NCBI GenBank assembly: GCA_017849315.1
Contig: JAFIHQ010000043.1
Span: 1-5,272, forward strand
From: Treponema sp.
GTDB lineage: Bacteria > Spirochaetota > Spirochaetia > Treponematales > Rectinemataceae
Length of the DNA: 5,272 nucleotides
Direction: 5' to 3'
The notes under the pieces were generated by a model. It searched no databases and had not been told where the DNA came from. It was given only the letters and a program-made list of their open reading frames with translations. Position numbers and translations under genes: made by a program. Positions 1 to 4,968 of the stretch are shown one piece after another (the stretch's first letter is position 1; each line of letters starts with the position of its first letter).

Positions 1-395
1 CGGCCGAGCCTCAAGTGCAAGCTGGCACCAGCCTTTTCGCCGTCGATAAGGCTAATTGGGTAGCCGGATACCAGGCTCACCAGATTGGCGGCGTCGACAA
101 AGAAGTTTACAGCAGGAAAGGCCCCTTCCAAAGCTGCTGCAAAAAGATACTCGCTTGAGGGTTTTCCTCTGCCGGCTGGCCGATACTTACCCTTGCGCAG
201 CATGGCCCTCACTGCAGCCTTGCGCTCCTTGCTTACGATAGAACCATTTGTAGCGCGAAATTCGTTAAGACATTCCTGGAATCGATCATCCAGCCCAAGA
301 GAGGCTCCGTTCCACGAAAGGCCACTCGCTTCAACAAGACCTATCCGTACGTCTCTGAGTTCCGGATCATCATCGAATCGGAAAACAACGCTCAC
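1..395 (-). CDS. B3/4 domain-containing protein (partial, C-terminus beyond left edge)
   Basis: The first 131 residues of a stand-alone B3/4-domain protein are visible; the rest lies beyond position 1. The B3/4 fold is the module of the phenylalanyl-tRNA synthetase beta chain that edits mischarged tRNA; free-standing copies are widespread but their exact role is not settled. The diagnostic stretch is at residues 71-131: YRPAGRGKPSSEYL, then FPAVNFFVDAANLVSLVSG, then PISLIDGEKAG and LHLRLG. The start is the GTG at 395, because GGGAGG lies nine bases upstream and the preceding kinase gene ends only 23 bases away; no ATG fits. It is therefore most likely the second gene of a kinase-B3/4 operon. 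There are no signal or membrane segments in the visible part, so a cytoplasmic protein is expected. Family assignment is fairly sure; the biological substrate (tRNA or other) is unknown. Confidence 0.85.
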   Translation of the reverse strand, partial: MSVVFRFDDDPELRDVRIGLVEASGLSWNGASLGLDDRFQECLNEFRATNGSIVSKERKAAVRAMLRKGKYRPAGRGKPSSEYLFAAALEGAFPAVNFFVDAANLVSLVSGYPISLIDGEKAGASLHLRLG

Positions 396-404
396 GATGC
401 AAAA

Positions 405-410
405 CCTCCC
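405..410 (-). promoter_or_regulatory. Shine-Dalgarno site of the B3/4 gene
   Basis: GGGAGG on the minus strand, nine bases before the GTG at 395, inside the 23-base gap after the kinase stop codon. It decides the non-ATG start and supports translation as a downstream operon gene. Confidence 0.75.
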
Positions 411-418
411 ATGCCAGG

Positions 419-1336
419 CTATTCTCGAAATGCGCGAAGCACCGCAGGATCCCGAAGTTCTGCACGATATGGAATCGATTCGGCAGCGCCAGGGCGTGTC
501 ACACAAATGGCAGCGGCCCTTGAAGCCAAGTCCATGGCCTGCGGATTCGTCATACCTTCGGCAAGGCCTGCCAAAAAGTAACCCATAAACGTATCGCCAG
601 CAGCGGTTGTGTCAACTGCCTGAACAGGGTAAGCCTTCTGATGAATCGCTTTGCCCTTTTCAATACAGATTGAACCGTTCACCCCAAGTGTCAGGACAAT
701 TTTCGTATTCGGAAAGCGTTGACCCAACAGTAAAGCAGCACGCTCCGGATTCGGCTCGCCAGAAAGGCCTTCGCTTTCGATTTCGTTGACAACAAGAATG
801 TTGACAAGCTCCATAGGATAGCTCTGTATTTTGGCATCAAAAGGAGAGGGATTCATTACGATGTTCATCCCGCGCGAAGCGGCTCTGCGCATAATCGAAC
901 CAATGCCGCTTATCTCGTTTTGGAGCAAAAGTATATCGCCTGATTCAAAGTTTGAAAGCACGCGCTCTATGAATGGTTCGTCTATGTCGGTGTTGGCGCC
1001 GGGAAAAAGCAGGATACAATTTGCGCCGGAATTGTCGACCTGAATAATTGTATGTCCAGTCGGAGCCTCTGAAATATCTATATTATCAATATTTACACCA
1101 CTTCTCTTGAGCGTATCAACCAAGAGGCCAGCCTCTGGCTCCCGACCAACTTTGCCGGCGTGATACACATTGAGCCCTGCACGGGCAAGGGCAATCGATT
1201 GGTTGAGGCCTTTGCCGCCAGCATGATGGGTAAGATCCAAAGCCGCCTTGGTCTCGCCAGGGCGGATAAAAGTGTCGACGCGATAGACGTGATCCAAATT
1301 CATGGAGCCAAAGTTGAGTACGCGCATGGTGCTCAT
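419..1336 (-). CDS. PfkB-family carbohydrate kinase, ribokinase-like
   Basis: A 305-residue sugar kinase of the PfkB/ribokinase family, which transfers phosphate from ATP to a sugar or nucleoside hydroxyl in the cytoplasm. It has the N-terminal strand NFGSMNLD (8-15), the first PfkB signature GGKGLNQ (40-46), NPSP (162-165), the GVNGS nucleotide-site loop (218-222) and the second signature DTTAAGDTF (242-250), whose Asp248 is the expected catalytic base. The tail has TRPGAAESIP, as in ribokinases. Length is typical for the family. The reading frame stays open further upstream, but homology begins at MRVLNFG, so I chose ATG 1336; ATG 1327 is an equal alternative and neither has a good Shine-Dalgarno. 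It heads a probable operon with the B3/4 gene and is divergent from the methyltransferase. No ribose transporter or regulator is nearby, so ribose as substrate is inferred from family resemblance only; another pentose or a nucleoside is possible. Confidence 0.9.
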   Translation of the reverse strand: MSTMRVLNFGSMNLDHVYRVDTFIRPGETKAALDLTHHAGGKGLNQSIALARAGLNVYHAGKVGREPEAGLLVDTLKRSGVNIDNIDISEAPTGHTIIQVDNSGANCILLFPGANTDIDEPFIERVLSNFESGDILLLQNEISGIGSIMRRAASRGMNIVMNPSPFDAKIQSYPMELVNILVVNEIESEGLSGEPNPERAALLLGQRFPNTKIVLTLGVNGSICIEKGKAIHQKAYPVQAVDTTAAGDTFMGYFLAGLAEGMTNPQAMDLASRAAAICVTRPGAAESIPYRAELRDPAVLRAFRE

Positions 1337-1374
1337 AATTCTGTCGCATGCAAGCTTTTCGGTAAAGGGGTAAA

Positions 1375-1386
1375 AAGTATATACTT
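1375..1386. promoter_or_regulatory. 12-bp palindrome containing -10-like boxes for both divergent genes
   Basis: AAGTATATACTT is a perfect inverted repeat in the gap between the divergent kinase and methyltransferase genes. Read rightward it contains TATACT at 1380-1385, six bases before the methyltransferase ATG at 1392. Read leftward the same hexamer lies at 1381-1376, which would start a kinase transcript near 1369 with a leader of about 33 bases. Convincing -35 hexamers are not visible on either side. It could be two overlapping promoters, an operator for a dimeric regulator, or both. Confidence 0.45.
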
Positions 1387-1391
1387 CGGTG

Positions 1392-2213
1392 ATGAGTGTT
1401 GATTTGTCGCTGTTCGCGAACCTGAAAGACAAAGATTTGTCTAAAGAGGGCTGCATGGTGCTGGAAGGCCGCCTCGTCATCGAAAAGGCCATCCAGGCAG
1501 GTGTCCAGCTAGAGTCTCTGCTCTGCAGCGAGGAGGCGGCCGACGCCTGGCGCGCCAGGGCCGCCGGCCAATACCCGGTCACGCCCCTGCCGCACGATAA
1601 GCTTGTGGCACTCTTGGGCTACAAGTTCCACCACGGCGCGGTGGCCCTGGCGCGCCGCCCTACGCTAGCCGGCATCGAGGCACTACAACGGATGCCGGAC
1701 TGGCCTGACACGCCCGACAAGCCGGATACCCCGGACAACGCAAAAGCCGCCTGGCTTTGCATCTGGGAAGTAACCGACCCGTCCAACGTCGGCGCACTTA
1801 TCCGCAGCGCGGCAGGCTTTGGCGCAAAAGGCGTACTCTTGGGCCCACGCTGCGCCGATCCCTACTACCGCAAGGCGATTCGCACCTCCATGGGCAACTG
1901 CTTTACCGTGCCGCTCTACAATTGCGACCAAGAGGGCCTTCGGCTCTTATCTGACCACGGCTTCGCGCTTACCGCTGCAACGCTCGGTCCCAGGGCCGTC
2001 TCCTTGCACACCTTTACGCCCTCGTACCCCTTAATCCTTGTTGTCGGCAACGAAGGTTACGGCCTTCCCGCCCCAGTGCTCGACCTTTGCGCACACGAAG
2101 TCAAAATCCCCATGGCCAACGACATAGATTCATTCAATGTCGTTGTGGCGGCCAGTATCTGCATGTATGCCCTTTTTGCGCCGCCGAGCTATAAAACGCC
2201 CGCTGAACCGTAA
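1392..2213 (+). CDS. SpoU/TrmH-family RNA 2'-O-methyltransferase
   Basis: A 273-residue SPOUT-fold enzyme that methylates a ribose 2'-hydroxyl in rRNA or tRNA using S-adenosylmethionine. The N-terminal part (about 1-90, with EGRLVIEKAI at 25-34) matches the small RNA-binding domain placed before many SpoU enzymes. The knotted catalytic domain has motif 1, DPSNVGALIRSAAGFGAKGV (129-148; Asn132 and catalytic Arg138), motif 2, VVGNEGYGLP (217-226), and motif 3, IPM...DSFNVVVAAS (239-255; Asn249). Between the domains is a low-complexity Pro-Asp linker (102-116). An in-frame TAA at 1371-1373 limits the start to GTG 1389, ATG 1392 or a later codon; ATG 1392 is preferred because TATACT lies exactly six bases upstream and there is no Shine-Dalgarno in the usual place, suggesting a leaderless message. 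The target nucleotide cannot be told from sequence alone; 23S rRNA is as likely as tRNA. This gene is the most GC-rich part of the window that I sampled. Confidence 0.92.
   Translation: MSVDLSLFANLKDKDLSKEGCMVLEGRLVIEKAIQAGVQLESLLCSEEAADAWRARAAGQYPVTPLPHDKLVALLGYKFHHGAVALARRPTLAGIEALQRMPDWPDTPDKPDTPDNAKAAWLCIWEVTDPSNVGALIRSAAGFGAKGVLLGPRCADPYYRKAIRTSMGNCFTVPLYNCDQEGLRLLSDHGFALTAATLGPRAVSLHTFTPSYPLILVVGNEGYGLPAPVLDLCAHEVKIPMANDIDSFNVVVAASICMYALFAPPSYKTPAEP
1695..1739 (+). repeat. 9-bp tandem array coding for (Pro-Asp-x)5
   Basis: Five consecutive 9-base units encode PDW, PDT, PDK, PDT and PDN in the linker between the RNA-binding and catalytic domains of the methyltransferase. The units differ at many third positions, so the amino-acid pattern is better kept than the DNA; this looks older than the 21-bp array in the pseudouridine synthase gene. 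Confidence 0.8.
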
Positions 2214-2267
2214 AATGCTTACCGGACCACAAATCCTACTGATCCATCAAGAAAAAAGTCGACCGGC

Positions 2268-2311
2268 CCGTCACGCCCCCGTCAGGTGTCCGTCATGCGT
2301 CCGTCACGATC
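2268..2311 (+). repeat. Four 11-bp tandem units spanning the end of the cupin gene
   Basis: CCGTCA recurs at 2268, 2279, 2290 and 2301, always 11 bases apart, with variable five-base fillers. The array starts in the gap between the convergent methyltransferase and cupin genes and runs into the cupin's last codons, supplying its stop codon (TGA read leftward, 2295-2293). I see no hairpin followed by a T-run here, so I do not call it a terminator. Confidence 0.7.
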
Positions 2312-2640
2312 ACGGCGATCATTTTTACCGGCACATCCCCGATCGTTGTGATACTGTGTTTGGCCCCATTGTTCGTTACAACGACATCGCCCGGTTTAAC
2401 CTCTGTGTCCACCCCATTGTCGCGCACGATGCCTCGCCCTTCCAGAATGATGTAGTATTCTGTCTCGCCTGTGTGTTCATGCTCCCCAATGCTCGATCCC
2501 ACGGGTATGACGATTTCCGACAGCATTCTGCAATGCTTTTGCAACGTGTCGCCGCCCAACATGGTCAGCGTGCACTCGCCTGTTCCGCCCCGCATTTGGG
2601 GGCGTTTTTCAATCTTCATGTCTTTGCGTTGAATTACCAT
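2293..2640 (-). CDS. Small single-domain cupin protein
   Basis: A 115-residue single-cupin protein, a small beta-barrel that usually holds a metal through histidines. The first cupin motif fits fully: Gly48, five residues, His54-Glu55-His56, four residues, Glu61, six residues, Gly68. The second is recognisable around PGD (83-85) and N-N-G-x-x-His95, with Asn in place of the usual Pro and no final Asn. No second domain, DNA-binding part or signal peptide is present. Proteins of this size and layout, opening with MVI.RKDMK, are common in anaerobes and are usually annotated only as cupins; roles range from sugar isomerases to ligand sensors, and I cannot choose among them. The start is ATG 2640: an in-frame stop lies four codons upstream, there is no Shine-Dalgarno, and TAAAAT sits six bases before it. 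ATG at codon 8 is a weaker alternative. It is convergent with the methyltransferase gene and divergent from the pseudouridine synthase gene, so it is a single-gene unit. Confidence 0.88.
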   Translation of the reverse strand: MVIQRKDMKIEKRPQMRGGTGECTLTMLGGDTLQKHCRMLSEIVIPVGSSIGEHEHTGETEYYIILEGRGIVRDNGVDTEVKPGDVVVTNNGAKHSITTIGDVPVKMIAVIVTDA

Positions 2641-2646
2641 ACTTCG

Positions 2647-2655
2647 ATTTTATCA
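2647..2655 (-). promoter_or_regulatory. Extended -10-like element directly before the cupin gene
   Basis: TGATAAAAT on the minus strand, in which TGA matches the TGn of an extended -10 and TAAAAT the -10 hexamer (2652-2647). The hexamer is six bases before ATG 2640, so transcription would begin at or next to the start codon. No matching -35 is seen. Confidence 0.5.
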
Positions 2656-2689
2656 GGATTGGCGTCAAAATGACAGATCATGGGGCGCA

Positions 2690-2753
2690 AATCAATCACG
2701 CCACCCATCAATCGCGCCACCCATCAATCACACTGTCCATCAATCGCGCTTCC
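2690..2753 (+). repeat. Four 16-bp tandem units in the cupin/pseudouridine synthase gap
   Basis: Four adjacent 16-base units, starting at 2690, 2706, 2722 and 2738, follow the pattern CATCAATCrCGCCACC. The CATCAATC half is nearly invariant (the first unit begins AATCAATC) while the second half varies, especially in unit three. The array fills the upstream region shared by two divergent genes. There are no spacers, so it is not a CRISPR. It may be a neutral slippage product or a set of binding sites. Confidence 0.8.
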
Positions 2754-2786
2754 TGTGATCACTAGCGGCCTTCCCGCTCTCGGCGC

Positions 2787-2792
2787 TACAAT
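2787..2792 (+). promoter_or_regulatory. -10-like hexamer directly before the pseudouridine synthase gene
   Basis: TACAAT, followed by six bases and then ATG 2799. There is no Shine-Dalgarno in that gap, and no other usable start exists between the in-frame TAG at 2763-2765 and this ATG, so a leaderless transcript is the simplest reading. A -35 box is not evident. The 8-bp palindrome GTGATCAC at 2755-2762 lies just upstream, near where a regulator could sit. Confidence 0.5.
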
Positions 2793-2798
2793 CGACCT

Positions 2799-3623
2799 AT
2801 GCAGCAGGAGCACCGTCAACCCCACAATCGCCCCCACAATTCAGAACACCAAGTTGCCCAACATCGAGCCACACCGCATCGTGCCACACAACATCAAAGC
2901 GCGCAAAATCGCACACGCAGGGTCGAGTTCCTTTATGAAGATCGAGACCTTATCGCCATAGAGAAACCCGCAGGCCTTGCAGTCATTGCAGGACCAGGCT
3001 CCCGCGAAAAGACCGCGTACGACCTTGTGAGCGCGCATATCCAGCACAACAACCCTCATGGCAGAGCCGCGCTTGTGCACCGGCTCGACCGCGACACTTC
3101 CGGAGTCATGATTCTTGCCAAGAATCCACGTGCAAAAAAAGTCCTCATGGACAATTGGAACGAGCTCGTCAAGGAACGAGTATACGTAGCGCTCGTCGAA
3201 GGCGAATTCGATGCGGACGCTGGCACCTACGACACCTGGCTTGCGGAAAACAGAGCAGGCACCGTCTACGAGACTGAGCCCGAGGCCCCCGGCTCGCTGC
3301 GCGCGGTCACCCACTGGCGCCGCCTTGCATCCTCATCCCCGCGCCTTGCATCCTCATCCCCGCGCCTTGCATCCTCATCCCGTTACACACTCCTCGAGCT
3401 CTCCCTGGAAACCGGCCGAAAGCACCAAATCCGCGCGCAGCTCGCTGCCGCTCATCACCCCGTCGCAGGCGACCATCGCTACGCTGCCCGTACCGACCCC
3501 TTTGGAAGGCTCTGCCTCCACGCAAAGCTCATCGTGGTAGAACATCCCTTTACACATGAGCTTATGAAGTTTGAGAGCAAGGAACCCGAATTCTTCTGGC
3601 AGGACATGGACTCCCGACGCTAG
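2799..3623 (+). CDS. RluA-family RNA pseudouridine synthase
   Basis: A 274-residue enzyme that isomerises uridine to pseudouridine in rRNA or tRNA. The catalytic domain begins near residue 42 (VEFLYEDRDLIAIEKPAGL). The hallmark HRLDRDTSG is at 94-102, with Asp97 as the catalytic residue, and the second conserved block LETGRKHQIRAQL at 203-215 is followed by HPVAGDHRY and LCLHAKLI. There is no S4 domain; instead residues 5-36 form a His/Gln-rich extension of seven His-headed units. A second oddity is three copies of a 7-residue unit (RLASSSP, RLASSSP, RLASSSR; 175-195) just before the second conserved block. The start is forced: TAG at 2763-2765 is in frame and no ATG, GTG or TTG lies between it and ATG 2799, while the next in-frame ATG would remove the catalytic Asp. 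It lacks a Shine-Dalgarno and carries TACAAT six bases upstream. The exact uridine modified cannot be told. It appears to be monocistronic, with 175 bases before the next gene. Confidence 0.93.
   Translation: MQQEHRQPHNRPHNSEHQVAQHRATPHRATQHQSAQNRTRRVEFLYEDRDLIAIEKPAGLAVIAGPGSREKTAYDLVSAHIQHNNPHGRAALVHRLDRDTSGVMILAKNPRAKKVLMDNWNELVKERVYVALVEGEFDADAGTYDTWLAENRAGTVYETEPEAPGSLRAVTHWRRLASSSPRLASSSPRLASSSRYTLLELSLETGRKHQIRAQLAAAHHPVAGDHRYAARTDPFGRLCLHAKLIVVEHPFTHELMKFESKEPEFFWQDMDSRR
2811..2906 (+). repeat. Degenerate 12/15-bp array coding for His-headed units
   Basis: Codons for His fall at residues 5, 9, 13, 17, 22, 27 and 32 of the pseudouridine synthase. The units read HRQP, HNRP, HNSE, HQVAQ, HRATP, HRATQ, HQSAQ: three 12-base units, then four of 15 bases. 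Each begins CAC or CAT, and the HRAT pair is the best conserved. The array lies just downstream of the 16-bp intergenic array and is likewise rich in C and A. Confidence 0.7.
3321..3381 (+). repeat. 21-bp tandem array inside the pseudouridine synthase gene
   Basis: Units start at 3321, 3342 and 3363. The first two are identical over all 21 bases and the third matches for 19 before diverging. Each codes for RLASSSP, the last ending in Arg. Identity at silent positions points to recent duplication by slippage or unequal exchange, and the unit length keeps the reading frame. Confidence 0.92.
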
Positions 3624-3798
3624 TTCTTCCTTCGGCTGATTCCATCTTGCGATCCGGCTTCTGCTCACCCCGACTTCAGGCATTTTCCGCAGTATACAAC
3701 AATATACAAATACATTTACATTTGCATTTATCCATTATCTGAATTAGGCTGAAGTAGATTTCATTTCCAGAGCAGTGCCACAAGGGAGGGGAAGAATA
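3624..3798. other. 175-base gap upstream of the LCCL gene, with an AT-rich core
   Basis: No gene is seen here. The first part shows no clear hairpin plus T-run terminator for the pseudouridine synthase gene. From about 3691 to 3745 the DNA becomes strongly AT-rich, with TATACAA twice (3693 and 3703) and three 6-base units ACATTT, ACATTT, GCATTT at 3712-3729. This is the likely promoter region of the LCCL gene. One weak candidate pair is TTGCAT (3722-3727) and TAGGCT (3745-3750) with a 17-base spacer, but the -10 match is poor. Confidence 0.45.
3785..3791 (+). promoter_or_regulatory. Shine-Dalgarno site of the LCCL gene
   Basis: GGAGGGG, seven bases before ATG 3799. It selects this start over the in-frame ATG at 3775, which has no such site and would place this purine run inside the coding region. 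Confidence 0.8.
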
Positions 3799-4935
3799 AT
3801 GCGTCAGCGGATGAAACAAGGATACAGATACTCGGCATCAATCTTTTTCTTATCAGTGCTCCTTCTTAGTTTTTTCTCAGCCTCGCTCACGTTTGGGCAG
3901 AGCACACCTAATCTCCGTGGAATCTCAGGTCTTTTGCCCGGATCTGTGCTTTTTCTCTCAATTAAAGGCGATGCAAGTGCCTCATCCTCGCTTTGGGGTA
4001 CGGATATCTATACCCTGGACTCGAACGTGGCCGCCGCTGCTGTCCACGCGGGGCTTCTTGCCAATGGCCAGACCGGCACTGTGGCTGTAATTATTTGCGA
4101 TGGCTTGCCATCCTATAGCGGCTCTTCCAGAAATGGAGTCACGAGCAATTCTTGGGGAAGTTATGGCCTTTCTTTTAAGTTCATTCCGATATCACAGGGG
4201 ACTGCAGCGATGGCTCAGACTTCACCCAACATGCCTGGACCTACTCTACCAGCTCAACAGCCTCCACAATCGGCACAGAAACAGCCAATAACTAACAAAC
4301 AGAATTTCTACGTCTTTGATGACGCCGATGTACTAATGAAAATGCGGAAGCCCAAGGCAGGCGAGGTTGTCTATGTACAAGTTACCGGTACAACCTCGGG
4401 CAGTGTTTGGGGAACAGACATTTATACAATCGATTCCAATCTCGGTACTGCTGCTGTCCACGCTGGCGTACTTTCTAATGGCCAAAAGGGAATAGTCAAA
4501 GTGAGACTGTTGCCGGGACAATCGGGCTATGTGGCAAGTACCCGAAATGGCGTCACAACGCGGAATTATGGTTCCTACGGAATGAGCTATTCTCTGGAGC
4601 CGGCAAGTATCTCCGCCAGTGACATTGTGTGGATGATTCCCGATCCGGGCACGGTTCGCGATATTCCCGGTGTGGGGCCAGGCAAAACCTATGTTGTCTG
4701 GGTGACCGGAAGCGCACAGGAACGCACAATCTGGGGAACCGACATTTATACTTCTGATTCCATGATTTCTCACGCTGCAGTTCACGCCGGGATTTTGCGG
4801 GTAGGAGAAAGCGGACCTGTAATTGTTCATGTTTTGCCAGGGCAGGCAAGCTATACCGGTTCGACCCGCAATGGGATTAGTTCGAACAATTATGGACAAT
4901 ATGAGCTGTCTTATAGTCTTGAACCGGCGAGATAA
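3799..4935 (+). CDS. Exported protein with three LCCL domains
   Basis: A 378-residue protein with a signal peptide (basic start RQRMKQGYR, hydrophobic stretch about 11-32, cleavage probably near residues 33-34) and three copies of the LCCL fold, first known from Limulus factor C, Coch-5b2 and Lgl1. Cores lie at about 65-127, 203-266 and 311-374, each built as WGTDIYTxDS, AAVHAG(L/V/I)L, a central strand, then S(S/T)RNG(V/I), Y/WG.Y and a final S(F/Y). Trp66, Trp204 and Trp312 open the cores. A Pro/Gln-rich linker (about 143-165) separates domains 1 and 2; domains 2 and 3 follow more closely. The only cysteine is Cys100, so the disulphides of animal LCCL domains cannot form. No lipobox, membrane anchor or enzymatic domain is seen, so a periplasmic or secreted binding role, perhaps to glycans or lipids, is an inference. 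The gene is less GC-rich than the methyltransferase gene. A transporter gene follows after 33 bases and may be co-transcribed. Confidence 0.9.
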   Translation: MRQRMKQGYRYSASIFFLSVLLLSFFSASLTFGQSTPNLRGISGLLPGSVLFLSIKGDASASSSLWGTDIYTLDSNVAAAAVHAGLLANGQTGTVAVIICDGLPSYSGSSRNGVTSNSWGSYGLSFKFIPISQGTAAMAQTSPNMPGPTLPAQQPPQSAQKQPITNKQNFYVFDDADVLMKMRKPKAGEVVYVQVTGTTSGSVWGTDIYTIDSNLGTAAVHAGVLSNGQKGIVKVRLLPGQSGYVASTRNGVTTRNYGSYGMSYSLEPASISASDIVWMIPDPGTVRDIPGVGPGKTYVVWVTGSAQERTIWGTDIYTSDSMISHAAVHAGILRVGESGPVIVHVLPGQASYTGSTRNGISSNNYGQYELSYSLEPAR

Positions 4936-4952
4936 TAACTCATTACTTAGAA

Positions 4953-4960
4953 AAGGAGAG
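4953..4960 (+). promoter_or_regulatory. Shine-Dalgarno site of the transporter gene
   Basis: AAGGAGAG, eight bases before GTG 4969, within the 33-base gap after the LCCL stop codon. It supports the GTG start. No terminator hairpin is visible in the gap, consistent with read-through from the LCCL gene. Confidence 0.75.
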
Positions 4961-4968
4961 CATAAACC

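Noticed and set aside
85..588. 167-codon plus-strand open frame over the B3/4 gene and the end of the kinase gene
   Set aside because: Both genes on the other strand have full family signatures; this frame has none and no Shine-Dalgarno.
1337..1582. N-terminal extension of the kinase from an upstream start at 1582
   Set aside because: The extra residues overlap the methyltransferase gene in antisense and show no family similarity; PfkB homology begins at MRVLNFG.
2214..2292. Bidirectional terminator between the convergent methyltransferase and cupin genes
   Set aside because: No stem with a following T-run on either strand; the repeated CCGTCA units are direct rather than inverted.
2137..2673. 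178-codon plus-strand open frame across the cupin gene
   Set aside because: It is the antisense of the cupin, whose histidine motif is unmistakable, and the translation shows no family pattern.
2690..2753. Possible small CRISPR array
   Set aside because: The 16-base units are directly adjacent with no spacers and there are no cas genes.
2841..3314. 157-codon minus-strand open frame over the pseudouridine synthase gene
   Set aside because: Antisense shadow of a gene with an intact HRLDRDTSG catalytic motif.
3775..3798. Start of the LCCL gene at ATG 3775
   Set aside because: It would place the strong GGAGGGG site inside the coding region and add eight residues before the signal peptide; ATG 3799 has ideal spacing to that site.
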